The notes under the pieces: generated by a model | Databases searched by the model: none | Told to the model about the DNA's origin: nothing | The model's input: the letters and a program-made list of their open reading frames with translations, nothing else | Program-made: the position numbers and the translations under genes | Shown here: piece by piece, positions 21,466 through 33,349 of the stretch | Position numbering within the stretch: position 1 is the first letter of the stretch | Layout: each line of letters begins with the position of its first letter | Origin: Alligator mississippiensis | Taxonomy: Eukaryota; Chordata; Crocodylia; Alligatoridae | Assembly: GCF_030867095.1 (NCBI RefSeq) | Contig: NC_081826.1 | Location: forward strand, 40,960,001 to 41,024,000 | Direction: 5' to 3' | Length of the DNA: 64,000 nt

Positions 21466-24170
21466 TTCATAGATTTCATAGACATTAGGGCTGGAAGGGA
21501 CCACGGAAAATCGAGTCCAGCCCCCTGCCCAAAAGGCAGGAAGTCAGCTGGGGTCATAGGATCCCAGCAAGATAAGCATCCAGTTTGCTCTTGAAGGTGT
21601 TCAATGTAGGCGCTTGAACCACCTCCGATGGCAGGCTGTTCCAGACCTAGGGGGCTCGGCCAGTAAAGAAGTTCTTCCTTATGTCCAGCCTGAAACGGTC
21701 TTGTAGTAGTTTATGACCATTCAACCTAGTCATCATCCCTTGGGGCACTCTAGTGAACAAATGTTCCCCCAGATACTGGTGGTCACCCCTAATAAACTTA
21801 TAGGTGGCCATCAGATCACCCCTGAGCCTGCACTTTTCCAGGCTAAAGAGCCCCAGGGCTCTCAGCCTGTCATCATAGGGTCTGCTTCCCTGACCTCTGA
21901 TCATGCGCGTGGCTCTTCTCTGGACTCTCTCAAGCTTCTCCACATCCTTTCTGAATTGTGGAGCCCAAAACTGGACGCAGTACTCCAGCTGCGGCCTCAC
22001 CAAGGCCGAGTACAAGGGGAGAATGACGTCCCGGGATTTGCTTGAGAAGCATCTATGGATGCAAGCCAGCGTTTTGGTCGCTTTACTAGCCACAGCATCG
22101 CACTGCAGGCTCATGTTCATCTTGTGGTCAATGATGACCCCAAGTCTCTTTCTTCCTTAGTGCTAGCCAACATAGCACTGCTGAGCCTATAAGGATGCTG
22201 CGGGTTTTTCTTCCCAAGGTAGAGAACCTTGCATTTATCGGCGTTGAACATCATCAGATTCTCGTCCGCCCACTTGCTGAGCCTGTCCAGGTCAGCCTGG
22301 ATCACCCGCCTGTCTTCTGGTGTGGATGCTTTGCCACAAAGTTTGGTGTCATTGGTGAACTTGGCCAGTCCGCTTCTGACTCCAGTGTCCACATCATTAA
22401 TGAAGAAGTTGAACAGTATGGGTCCAAGGACAGAGCCTTGGGGGACCCCACTGGTCACAGGACACCATGATGAGTGACTTCCATCAATTACTACCCTCTG
22501 GGTCCGACCACGGAGCCAATTTTCCAGCCAGTGGATCATGGAGGACCCAAGGCGACAACTGGCCAGTTTCTCCAAGAGGTGATCACGGGAAACTAGATCG
22601 AAGGCTTTTTTGAAGTCAAGATATATGACATCAATCTCTTCTCCCTTGTCCAGGTGATAGGTCACCTGGTCATAAAAGGAAATGAGATTGGTCAAGCAAG
22701 ACCTACCCGCAACAAACCCATGCTGGCTATCCCTTAAGATGTTGGTGTCGGCCAGTCCATTAAGGATGGCCTCTTTAATAAACTTTTCTAAGATCTTCCC
22801 CGGGATAGAAGTCAGGCTAATGGGCCAATAGTTAGCTGGATCCACTTTCCTCCCTTTCTTGAAGATAGGAACCACATTGGCCTTCTTCCAGTCTTCGGGC
22901 ACTACACCAGAGCGCCAAGAGTTTTCAAAGATCTGTGCTAGAGGCTGGGCTATGATGCTTGCCAGCTCCTTGAGTACCCTGGGGTGAAGATTTTCAGGGC
23001 CATCTGAATTGAAGGTATCCAGCTTCTCAAGATGTTCCTTCACGAAGTCAGCATTAATGGAGGGCAGGGGGTCACCCTCACCCGGACTTCCCCGTCCCGT
23101 AGCAGGCATGGGCGTCCCATGGGCCTGATGAAAGACTGACGCAAAGTACCTATTTAATAGGTTGGCTTTTTCCTGGGCGTCAGTTGTCAGTTGCCCCATC
23201 TGGTTCAGCAGGGGTCCAATGTTGCCCCTGCTTTTCCTCCGGCTCCCCACATATCTGAAAAAGGACTTTTTATTGTCCTTGATACTCAAAGCTAGTTGGA
23301 GTTCAGTTGCAGCCTTGGCTTTCCTGGTTTGCTCCCTGCAGGACCGGACCAGTGCAGAATATTCCTCCTTGGAGGTGAATCCCGTTCTTCATCCTTTGTA
23401 GGCCTTTCTTTTTAGCCTCAGGAGGTCTGTTAGATCCCTGAAGAGCCAGGGGGGGCTGCTGTGCCCTCTTGCTGCCTTTCCTCCGAGATGGAATAGACTT
23501 AGTTTGTGCATTGCGGATCACTCCCTTGAGGAGCAACCACTCTTCTTGAACTCCCCTCTCCCCATGGTCATGGTCCCTTAGAGCCTCACTGACAAACCTC
23601 CTGAGCTTGTCAAAGTCGGCTTTCCTGAAGTCAAGGACTTCCGTGTTGCTGACTGACTTGCCAGCTTTTCGGCAGATGGTGAAGGTGATCAGCTCGTGGT
23701 CGCTTTCACCCAGCTTCTCATCGATCACTAGGTCACCAACTAGGCCATCCCCAGTAGCCAGTACCAGGTTGAGCAGCGCTTTGCCTCTCGTTGGCCCATA
23801 GACTTCTTGAGTCAGGTAGAGGTCATCCACGCACGAGAGGAAGCTTTGCAACCGCTCAGATTTTGCTGAGCGATCCTCCCACAAGATGTCCGGGTAATTG
23901 AAGTCACCCATGACAACCATGGTCCTGGAGCATGCCGCCTCAGCCAGTTCCTGGGCAAACTCCTGGTCAAGCTCAGGACTTTGGGTGGGAGGTCTGTAGT
24001 AGACTCCCACCATTGTGTCCCCTGTGCCGTGTTCCCCACGGATTTTAACCCAGAGGGTCTCCAGTCGTCCACCCTGGTCGCCAATATCGGCTTGCAGGGA
24101 CGTGTAGCTTTCCTCAACATAGAGAGCTACACCCCCGCCCCTTTTATCTACACGATCCCTCCTTTACAGG
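21466..24170 (-). mobile_element. CR1 LINE copy E (minus), 2.7 kb, nested in copy D
   Basis: On the minus strand it runs from the middle of the endonuclease (about 24168) through the linker and RT to the 3' tail at 21466 (inverse of catttcatagatttcatag). Same subfamily as copy A, with the AATGTCTATGAAATCTATGAAAT tail. Segments: endonuclease and linker (24013-23303), RT (23289-22117), C-terminus (22120-21647). Frameshifts near 23300 and 22120 and a stop after the GRAP segment inactivate it. Confidence 0.92.
22117..23289 (-). pseudogene. CR1 copy E ORF2 reverse transcriptase
   Basis: Open for 390 codons. It shows DTFNSDGPENLHPRVL, EDWKKANVVPIFKKGRK, SQHGFVAGRSCLTNL, YLDFKKAFDLV, SGVPQGSVLGPILFN and a degraded catalytic box FTNDTKLCG, where the first Asp of FADDTK has become Asn. 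A frameshift near 22120 separates it from the C-terminal segment that begins MNMSLQCDAVASKATKTLAC (22120 downward). The upstream endonuclease frame begins near 24013 (VGVYYRPPTQ, MVVMGDFNYPDILW). Confidence 0.88.
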
Positions 24171-26450
24171 ATATAGGTTCCTAGCCAAATTACAGGACCT
24201 CCATCTAACCCAGGAGGTGCACAGTCCCACCACGGGAAATGACATGTTGGACCTGGTCCTGGCCACAGGTAATGACCTGGTGAAGGGACTGTGGGTGCTC
24301 GACCACCTGGGCGATAGCAATCATCGCCTACTGGAGTTCACCATCCAGCGCAGTGTGTCAAAGGCCTACAGCAAGGCAGCAGGCCTGGACTTCAGGAGGG
24401 CAGATTTCAATGAGGTAAGCAGACTAGTCAGGGTGGCACTGAGGTCCCAGAGGGGAGGGGAGTTGGGAGTCCAAGAGGAGTGGTTGTTCCTTAAGGAGAT
24501 GATCCTCCAAGCCCAAAGTGTGACAATCCCCATGTAGATCAAAGGGGGCAAGAGTGCTCAAAAGCCCCCATGGCTCACCAAAAGCATCCAGGAACATCTC
24601 AAAGCCAAAAAGGATGTGTACATCCAATGGAAGGGAGAGGCCTTCACCAAGGAGGAGTATACCTCCATTGCTCGAGATTGTAGGGGGACTGTTAGGAAGG
24701 CTAAGACAGAGATGGAACTGGGACTAGTGACCCAGATCAAGGATAATAAGAAGTCTTTTAAATACATAGCGGGTAAAAAGAAGGTACCCAGTAACGTGGG
24801 GCCTGTGCAGGACATGCTTGTAATCTGGTGGTAGCACCAGGCGACAAAGCTAATCTCTTTAACAGTTTCTTTTCTTCCATTTTTCTGAGCAGGGACAGGG
24901 ACATCCCCCCCACTGGGAAGCTGGACGGCCCCAGGGGAGGCACAGCCAGGCCCAGGGTCAGTGAGGACCTAGTCAGGGAACTTCTGGAGGGACTAGACAT
25001 GTTCAAATCAGCAGGTCCCGATGATCTCCATCCCAGAGTGCTGAGGGAACTGGCAGAGGTCATTGCGGGACCCCTGGCACAGCTTTACGAGCGCTCATGG
25101 TGCTCTGGTGAGGTGCCAGAGGACTGGAAAAGGGCCAGTATGGTCCCCATTTTCAAAAAAGGGAGGAAAGAGGACCTAGGAAACTATAGGCCTGTTAGGC
25201 TTACCTCAGTCCTGGGAAAGCTCTTTGAGAAAATTATCAAGGAGCACATCTGCCAGGGACCAGCAGGGGAGATTATGCTTAGAGGCAATCAGCATGGGTT
25301 CATTAGAGGCAGGTGCTGTCAGACCAACCTGGTTGCCTTCTACAACCAGGTCATAAAAGTCCTGGATGCAGGTGTCGTGGTGGACATAGTCTTTCTGGAC
25401 TTTAGGAAGGCCTTTGACACCATCTCTCACCCCATCTTCATTAAAAAATTAGGAAACTGTGGTGTTGACACCTACACAGTCAGATGGGTCGCAAATTAGC
25501 TGACGGGCCGCACCCAGAGAATGGTGGTGGACAGGTAATTTTTGACCTGCAGGGACGTGGGCAGTGGGGTTCCCCAGGGCTCGGTCCTCAGGCCCCCACC
25601 GTTCAATATCTTCATCGGCGACTTGGATGAGGGGTTGAAAAACACCTTGTTCAAGTTCTCAGATGACACTATAATGTGGGGAAAAGTGAGCACACTAGAA
25701 GAGAGGGGCAGGCTACAACTAGATCTGGACAGGTTACAGAGGTGGGTGGATGAAAATAGGATGGGTTTCAATATGGACAAGTGCAAGGTATTGCACCTGG
25801 GAAGGAAAAACCAGCAGCATACCTACAGGCTGGGGAACTCCCTTCTTGTCAGCACGGAGGCAGAAAAGGATCTTGGAGTCACTATTGATTCCAAGATGAA
25901 CATGGGCCCCCAATGTGGGAATGCAGTCAGGAAGGCTAACCACACCTTGTCATGCATCCATAGATGCATCACGAGCAGGTCCAAGGAGGTGATCCTCCCC
26001 CTCTATGCGACACTGGTCAGGCCGCAGTTGGAGCACTGCGTCCAGTTCTGGGCGCCACACTTCAGGAGGGATGTGACTAGCATCCAGAGGGTCCAGAGGA
26101 GGGCTACTCATATTATCAGGGGGCAGCAGGGTAGGCCCTATGAGGAGAGACTATGGGACCTGAACCTGTTCAGCCTCCACAAGAGAAGGCTGAGAGGGGA
26201 TCTGGTGGCCATCTACAAACTTGCCAAGGGGGACCAACAGGCAATGGGAGAGTCCCTGTTCCCCCAAGCACTACTGGGAGTAACAAGGAATAACGGCCAT
26301 AAGCTGACTGAGAGTAGGTTCAGGCTAGACATCCGTAGGAACTACTTCACAGTCAGGGAGGCTAGGAGCTGGAACCAACTTCCAAGGTAAGTGGTGCTCG
26401 CTCCTACCCTGGGGGTCTTCAAAAGGAGGCTAGATGAACACCTTGCTGGG
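24171..26450 (+). pseudogene. CR1 copy D ORF2, rest of endonuclease, RT and C-terminus
   Basis: Reads LQDLHLTQEVHSPT, LDLVLATGN, then a linker to KKSFKYIAGKKK. A frameshift near 24790-24830 leads to MFKSAGPDDLHPRVL, NYRPVRLTSVLGK, NQHGFIRGRCCQTNL and FLDFRKAFDTI. Stops at 25497-25499 and 25536-25541 precede SGVPQGSVLRPP and the catalytic box FSDDTIMWG, which keeps both aspartates. The C-terminus runs to NQLPR, where a TAA at about 26388-26390 occurs before VVLAPTLGVFKRRLDEHLAG. Confidence 0.88.
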
Positions 26451-27094
26451 GTTATTTGACCCCAGCATTCTTTCCTGCCCATGGCAGGGGGTCGGACTTG
26501 ATGACCTGCTTAGGTCCCTTCCGACCCTACCAGCTATGAAACTATGAAACCCTGGGCAGCAGCCATACATAGGGCAACACCATTGGCTGTGCTGCTGCTA
26601 GCATAGTGACAGCTACTTTTGTTTTGTGCCTCTAGGGGGCCCCAGCTGCTCCTCCTTCATTATGCTACTTGTTATTATAATGTCTGTAACATAAGCCTCT
26701 GCACAATACACAGATGATTCTCAGTTATAACTTGGACCCTGAAAGAAGCAGACCTCTGCCTGACTGCTTGGCCCTGAATGATTATTGAATTCCGGTTCTA
26801 ATGCAGAATAATAAATGACAGGCATATTTTTCTGTCGAGAAAAGTAAAATCATCTCTCAGTGCCATTTGGACTAAGTGCCAAATTGCTCGGCTTCCTTAA
26901 GGTATAATGCTATATCAGAATAAGTTTGATTTTTGTAATAGGAAAAGCACTAAAAAGTATTAACCAAAAGAGGTAATAAGGGAGTCAAGAAAGTGTGCCT
27001 TAATGAAGGATGGTCATTCTGGATCTTACAAAAGGGGCCTGTATTTTCTGATTCACATAGAATAGTTTTAATGAATTAAAAAGGATGATTTATG

Positions 27095-27330
27095 GGTATA
27101 ATTATCTATGAAATTCCTTGATTTCAAGAAAGCTTGTTATGATATACCAGAACAATATTGGCCAGCAGATGAAAGAGAAGATGCTTATAAATGAAAGTGA
27201 TTCTGACTAAACAGTAATTAATAGTGGAATATTACAAGGCTGAAGTCAGAAAATTCCTAGGTAATATTAGCTGAAACAAATGAATGTATAGCACAGTTCT
27301 TAACATTACCTTGTTAAAAGCAACCACAGT
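27095..27330 (+). pseudogene. Ancient LINE reverse transcriptase remnant
   Basis: The plus strand reads FLDFKKACYDIPE at about 27115-27152, a decayed YLDFKKAFDTIP box, then in another frame TVINSGILQG at about 27210-27242, where an RT would read SGVPQG. The spacing fits a CR1/L2/L3-clade RT with deletions. No 3' tail found. Confidence 0.5.
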
Positions 27331-27629
27331 TCTATGATACATAACAGCAGCAAACCCAAATGGTAAGATTCAATTTCGCATCTATCCATAGTATTACTGG
27401 AATAAGTCTTGCCTTATAATGTTGTTAATTAACAATTCTTAAACATTTCAAAAAATCTGAAGAACATTTCAAGAAGAAAGGAAAAATTTAAATGAAGTTA
27501 TACCTCTAATTTTGCATCATTTGGTTAAGAGAAAATGCCTTTATATTTTGTAGTTTGGAGGATTTTTTTCCCCTCAAGAAAAAAGCCTTAATATGTTTTG
27601 TAACACCCTAATATTCAAAGTTAATATAT

Positions 27630-27886
27630 CACTGGGTGTATCCACACATGCATTAATGCACCGTTGCTGCTATGCATTAAGTTTAGTACCTCCAATATGA
27701 GGTATTAACTAAACGTGCAATATCTGGTGATACTGCGCAGTAGAAACGGCACATGTTCTTTTCATGACGCTTAATGTGCAGTAGACTAATTCTACTGTGC
27801 ATTAGCACGGCTTTTGCCATGATGCACTATTGTGCAGTAGAATTAGTCTACTGAGCATTAAGTGTCTCGTGTAGATGCACTCACTG
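27630..27886. mobile_element. MITE with internal hairpin
   Basis: The ends CACTGGGTGTATCCACAC and CAGTGAGTGCATCTACAC (inverse of the right end) form imperfect terminal inverted repeats. Inside, 27770-27810 is the near reverse complement of 27821-27862; both hold GCAGTAGACTAATTCTACTG or a close variant, with a 10-bp loop. Related to 470-731. No coding capacity. Confidence 0.6.
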
Positions 27887-27989
27887 AAAAGTATCTGTTA
27901 GCCACAGCAACTGACCTGCTCAAATTTGGCTCAAGAAGATGGGTGGTATTGTGCCTCTGAAAGACTTCACTATGAAAGAACCCAGGGTT

Positions 27990-28275
27990 ACTAGGCACCA
28001 CCCGGGGTTACTAGGAATAATGGCCACAGATTGTTAGAGAGAAGGTTCAGGCTGGACATCAGGAGACATTACTTTACAGTTAGGGCTGCCAGGCTCTGGA
28101 ATGGGCTCCAAAGTGAGGTGGTGCTATCTCCTACCTTGTGGGTCTTCAAGAGGAGGCTGGACAGACATTTGGCTGGGGTGATATGACTCTGGCACCTGCT
28201 CCTGCCTGGGGCAGGGGGTCAGACCTGATGATCTGTTTAGGTCTCTTCTGACCCTAAGCACTATGATACTATGAA
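27990..28275 (+). mobile_element. CR1 copy I, short 3' fragment
   Basis: The CR1 ORF2 C-terminus (TRNNGHRLLERRFRLDIRRHY-like reading in the plus strand) and 3' UTR to TATGATACTATGAA. About 285 bp. Confidence 0.85.
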
Positions 28276-28763
28276 CCCAGATAAGGCAAGATAAGTGGAG
28301 AGGGGATTATCCCCTGTAGAATTAGGCAAGTTTTTTAACTTTATGCATCTAGAAAAGGATTGTCAGAACTAATGGGAGGCACACATATCAAGGACAGGAG
28401 GTATATCTGAGAATGTGTCATTCAATAGTCCAAAGTCCTGGGAAAAGCAGCAGCAACAGGATGCAAGAGCCACAGGTTGAACTGGTTGCCAGGAAAGATA
28501 TTTCTTGTTTCTCTTTTCCACTGTTTTAGCCATCTGGCTTATGCTGATTAAAGCTTATTGTTTCTTTAGACACAAAGGAGAAGTTCATGCTATAGACTAA
28601 TTGTACAGTAAGGCATATATGATAGTGCTATGCAAAATAATAAATGTTGCAGGAAAGGTAAGTCAGTCAGTCACACCTACCATTTCCCACAACAAAAGCT
28701 GAATGGTATGTTCAAGTCTACTGAAGTGAGATCTAAAGTTAGCAGTTTAAAGATGGATTAATG

Positions 28764-29051
28764 CAGTTGTTCTCAACCTTTTTAGATTAAAGGCACTACT
28801 CATTAGACTCAAGACACTCCTCCATAACTTTTGTGAATTAAGCAGCACCTCATTTAAAAACATTAAACTTATTTATTACAGTGTTTATTACCTCCTTGCT
28901 GAAGGGCTGGGCAGTGGAGTCAGAGGAACAGCTAAGCACAAAAGAGCATGACCCTGTGCTTATCTGAACGTCTCCTCACATTTCTCTCAGCACCTTTCAA
29001 AGGATCTTGCAGCACCCTTGGGTGCCCCAACATCCTGGTTGAGAATCCCTG
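28764..29051. mobile_element. Non-autonomous hAT element (288 bp)
   Basis: Left end CAGTTGTTCTCAACC; inverted right end CAGGGATTCTCAACCAGG, a typical hAT terminal repeat. Flanked by GATTAATG (28756-28763) and GATTAACA (29052-29059), a 6/8 target duplication of hAT length. No transposase. Confidence 0.75.
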
Positions 29052-29644
29052 GATTAACAGAAAAACTCTTTTTTTCTAATAACAGAAAGCTAATCTGTGA
29101 AAGTCATTGTCACAAGATATTACTGAAGCCACAAGCCAGGCAGGATAGAAAAAGGATTAAATATTTTTACAGATAATGTATATCCTTGGTCACATTATGT
29201 ATGTGCCCTCATACTTGAGGGCATAAGCCAACTTTTAACTAACAGTGGGTTAAGACAAAACTTCTCCAAAAGGACAGGTTTTTCTAAACTACTTTTCTAT
29301 GGGTTTTCTTACAGTATCTGGTTCTAGCCACAATCAAGCGAGGCTATGCTAAACTTAGCAGAACATTAGTCTGATCAGAAGTGGCACATACATTCTTACA
29401 TTTTCTAACTTGGAAAAGACAGGCCAGAATTTAGAATTCCTGTCACTTAATTTTTACAGATTACTCATAAGATGACAGCAAATGACCCTAGCAGTTTCAG
29501 ACTGGCATATTAGAGAGTTGCAGAAAATATTTTAGTTATACTTTAAATGCATCTTGACTTTGATTATTATAATGATACTAAGTATTGAAATGTAAAGTCT
29601 GTGTATGCTGATTAAATTGATGGAGGAAGTCTAGTATGATTTAT

Positions 29645-29935
29645 CACTGCTCTTCTTTGCCCAATCTCATCCTCCCACAACCCCGAGTCCCCTGATCCTT
29701 TCCCCACCTGGACCCATTCCTCCACACCCACCGAGCACCCTGATCCCTTCCGTGCCTGGCCCCCTCCCCAGCCCCCTCAAACCCTTCCCCACCTGGCCCC
29801 ACCCCCCATTCCTCTGAGCCCCCCCCATCCCTGCCCCCCCCAGCATTGGGTAGGAACCCCCCCCCCCCCAAAAAAAAAAACAACAACAACCCCAGCACTT
29901 ACTGGGAAGGGGGCACATATGGAAGTAGTGCTGCA
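29645..29935. repeat. C-rich low-complexity block
   Basis: Plus strand dominated by C with short TG/CCTGGCCCC units, then a poly-C run beside a poly-A run at about 29860-29880. Open frames of 84-89 codons on the minus strand reflect only the composition. Confidence 0.7.
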
Positions 29936-30259
29936 AAAAGGCCAGGCTTGCAGGCTTGCTGGCTGCAGGTTTTTTAGACCTTAGGTAGGCTAAAATATTT
30001 GTCCTTGAATCTCAGGCTTTGGCAGTTCACTGTCTGATTATTAGGACTGGCAAATTTGGCAGGAATGTTGATCTCTAGGGCTAGAGAAAGACATTCAGAA
30101 AGCCTGACCCTGCTGTACCTGCAGCCTCTGCCAGAGCTCCAGCCAGGGAGCAGAGGGGAGTGGCCAGCCCAGCTCTCTGGAGCAGAAAGCCCCGTCCAGC
30201 CCAGAAGGCATGCCAGGATGCTAGGGGTGTCTGATTTAACTTAAACCAGGAAGGGTTTT

Positions 30260-30435
30260 GGGACAGACATTACATAAGCCAGTTTGACCCAGTTAAGTCT
30301 GATTCTACATTCAACCAGGTTTATCTCAAACCAGTTTCAGCCATTTTCAAACTGATTTATGTGCATTGAACATGTTTTGTTACAGGTTTAAACCATTTTC
30401 TGATGATTTAAACCAGTTTGTGTAATGTCTGTCCC
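30260..30435. mobile_element. Small MITE with GGGACAGACATTACA terminal inverted repeats
   Basis: GGGACAGACATTACATAA at 30260-30277 matches the inverse of the right end (TTGTGTAATGTCTGTCCC, to 30435) with one to two mismatches. The interior repeats AAACCAG/CTGGTTT motifs. It abuts the large palindrome that follows. Confidence 0.65.
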
Positions 30436-30440
30436 TAGCC

Positions 30441-30749
30441 TAGAACTCTGGCAAGGACTTTCATGGAAGCCTAGGGGTAGCCAATTGAGAGGGTAAAAAT
30501 CTGTACCTAGTTTTTCTTTTCTGCCTCCAAACCTACGGTCTGTTTTATTTGCACAAGGAGAAAAACAGCAAAAGGATTTATTACATTGTACAGTTCTTTT
30601 GCCCTATGTAATGAATCCTTTTGCTGTTTGTCTCCTTGTGCAAACAAAACAGACTATAGATTTGGAGGCAGAAAAGTGAAATGAGTACAGATTCTTACCC
30701 TCTCATCTGACTACCCGTAGGCATCCATGAAAGTCCTTGCCAGATTCTA
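30441..30749. repeat. Long hairpin: two ~145-bp inverted arms, ~20-bp loop
   Basis: The left arm 30441-30586 (TAGAACTCTGGCAAGGACTT to GGATTTATTACAT) is the near reverse complement of the right arm 30607-30749, with about 88 per cent match by eye and one or two single-base indels. The loop is about 20 bp. Transcribed within LAPTM4B intron 1 in either orientation, it would fold into a long double-stranded stem. It may be a foldback DNA element or a local inverted duplication. No flanking target duplication or protein seen. Confidence 0.85.
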
Positions 30750-31655
30750 GAGTTCAACACTGTCCTAATGGAAAGACTGATTTCAGGGAGAATGATATTC
30801 CAGGCTGACACTCTCCATAGAAAGGGGATAATTTCTTCCAGAATTCAAATGTGGGGGCCACTTAAGGCTGGCAGAAATCCCTCACTGGAGCTCCAGAGTC
30901 CAGTATAAGGGCAAAGGAACTGAGGTGCTGGGGCAGGGAACTATTTCAGGGCAAACTCAGTTGGTTCCTTCAGGTGAGTGGCAGCACAGTTGGATAAAAC
31001 CTCTCCACCCTCTCATGTATAATGCATGTAAAGTTTGCTCCTCTAATAATCAACCATCTGTTTTCTTATAAAAAGGATCAAACTATTCCCTGTCATTCCT
31101 GGGTTTATTATGGACTTTATAAGTGTCATTTTTAAAATAGAGTATTTTAAAATCATTCACCATTTACATTTTGAACTTGCTAAACAATTATATTAACTGA
31201 CTAAGACAACATTGTCTCATTATGTTCAAATAAGAATAGCCTTGACCTGTGTTACAAGTGTCATCCTTTGGGATTCATCCACTAGAAAAGAGTGATGAAT
31301 GATTCCAGTCATGTGACCTTTCCCCAGGGAAGTCATGCAGAGTCAGGCTATCCTAATTCATGCACGGGCCCTCTATGATCCCTTGCAAAGGAATTGTTGG
31401 AGGGACCTGTAACTGGCGGAGCCCTTGACTCTAAGGCTCCAATGGCATAACTACCAAGAAATGCAAAAGGCATCATGGTTTTTGCAACTAGCACTGAGGC
31501 ATGTGGCTTCCACCTTGACTGGCTTTTTCTCTTGGGAATTTGATAGACTAGATAGACAGTGCATTCCATGTTCCTCAACAGCCCATTATGAAGAGCAACC
31601 CCATGGGAAACCTTCATTATCATTTATTTCCCTCAACTCTTTCCAACAAACTTTA

Positions 31656-31689
31656 TGAGAGAGAGAGAGAGAGAGAGCGCGCGCGAGAG
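31656..31689. repeat. (GA)n / (GC)n simple repeat
   Basis: GAGAGAGAGAGAGAGAGAGA followed by GCGCGCGCGAGAG. Confidence 0.95.
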
Positions 31690-32909
31690 CAAATCTAGCC
31701 CTTCACCATCTCTCAACAGCTTTCAAGAGAAGCTTTCCCCTTCCTTGACACTATTTCTATGATGTAAAATAAAGAACTCCATTTTAACTAAAGTGTATGG
31801 TCCCAGTCTTGCCTTCACCAAGCAGCAGAACACCCACAGATTGGCACTGGGAGTTCTAGATGGTGGAATTATTCTGTATCTCCTAACATAGGACATTTTA
31901 CTGTGATAATCATTTAATATCCAGAACAACCCTTGATTTACAAATACTAAAGCTATTTATTATGTAAAATTTCATTTTAAGATTTCCTGTTTTTTATTTT
32001 CCCTTAAAAGTAATTTTCACCCTGCTGTGATGTCAAGACTCTGGATCCTTACTACTGAAAGCCATGTAATGATTCCAGAAATGGGCACACAGATGCTTGG
32101 AAAGTTCTCTACTACTGGGTATATTTTGTTCAAATTAGAGGTTGTTACTGAAGCTATTATACTCTTTATTGTATAACTTAGCACTTTCAGTTTTTTTAAG
32201 AGAAAAGGACAATGGGACTCTTAACAGACACATGGGCACAGGATCATAGGTCAGTCATACTATTCTACGCTGAACTTGGAAAAAAGAGAAAATAAAAGTG
32301 AAATGGTCCACTCTCAAAATAAATGCTCTATGTCTTTCATTGCTGTGCTATTTAAGATGAAAATGCCCTTTTGATCTTGATTGGGAGTGTTCAGTTGATC
32401 ATCCAATGGCAAATGTGGTTTTGTGAGAAGTACCTTATTTCATCTTATAAATACAACTGCCAGTAAATGTTTGGTATATTTATATTATGCTTTGTTATTA
32501 AAAAATGATGCTGAACTAGACAGAACTTCTCTGATTGTTCAACCATGTACTGTCTTTAAAACAAGAATAAAATTTTTAAGGTTGGCAATTTATATCGACT
32601 CTTTCTTGCAAATAACAGAGTAAGCATAGCTAAGAACACGGGCTTGTTCTATTTAGCTTCTTATTCTGTGTCTATCACTATGGTATTGAAGCAATTTAGT
32701 AGCTAGCTTTTAACAAAATGCTATGGTTTTTTTAAAGATGTATATTCTCATACTACATTTTCCTCTTTAAAAGTGAAATCACCTCTGGCATACACCACAC
32801 TGGCATAGAGAAAGAAAAGACTGATGCTGAATTGCTGGACAGCTCCTTCAATGCAGTGATGCAACCACCTTAACAAAAAAAGAACTTTGACATGAAGAAT
32901 GAAGTATAG

Positions 32910-33197
32910 CAGGGATTTTCAACCTTTTTGGATCAGTGTACCCCTGGTGGCCAGACACAGAGAAGTGTGCCCCCAGTGGCTGGACATGGAGCGAGGGGGG
33001 GGGGGGGGAGGGAAGGGTGGTGCGTGGTTGGATGTGGAGCAGTGGCAGCTGCCGCATGTAAGCCCCTGCCCCCCATGTACAGCTGGAAGGGCAGTGCCTG
33101 CGTGGCAGCACGGGATAGTGTGTGGCAGTACTCCATCCCTGCCCACCTGCACATGGCCCCTAGTGCCTTCTCAAGTACCCCCAGTTGACAACCCCTG
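32910..33197. mobile_element. Non-autonomous hAT element (288 bp), perfect 8-bp target duplication
   Basis: Left end CAGGGATTTTCAACC; inverted right end CAGGGGTTGTCAACTGG. Flanks AAGTATAG at 32902-32909 and 33198-33205 are identical. The GC-rich core has a poly-G run near 32996-33008. No transposase. Same terminal motif class as 28764-29051. Confidence 0.88.
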
Positions 33198-33349
33198 AAG
33201 TATAGGATGGGGACCAGGGAGAAGAATGCATTCATGTTACTGATGGGGCATACACAAGACTGTAAAATGGTAGGAAAAGAGGGAAACATATAGTTCTCAT
33301 CTTCTTATTTTCCAATACAGATTCAGAAAAACACTTATTGTGTACTTGG

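Larger units (their letters stand above)
20110..26553 (+). mobile_element. CR1 LINE copy D (plus), near full-length ORF2, split by copy E
   Basis: Piece 1 (about 20110-21465) holds the C-terminal part of ORF1 and the start of the ORF2 endonuclease. Piece 2 (24171-26553) holds the rest of ORF2 and the 3' end (tail CTATGAAACTATGAAA). The minus-strand CR1 copy E sits between them. Joining 21465 to 24171 gives S-D-Y-S-H then R-F-L-A-K-L in frame, the expected endonuclease reading. Several stops and frameshifts show it is inactive. It differs in subfamily from copies B, F and G. Confidence 0.9.
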
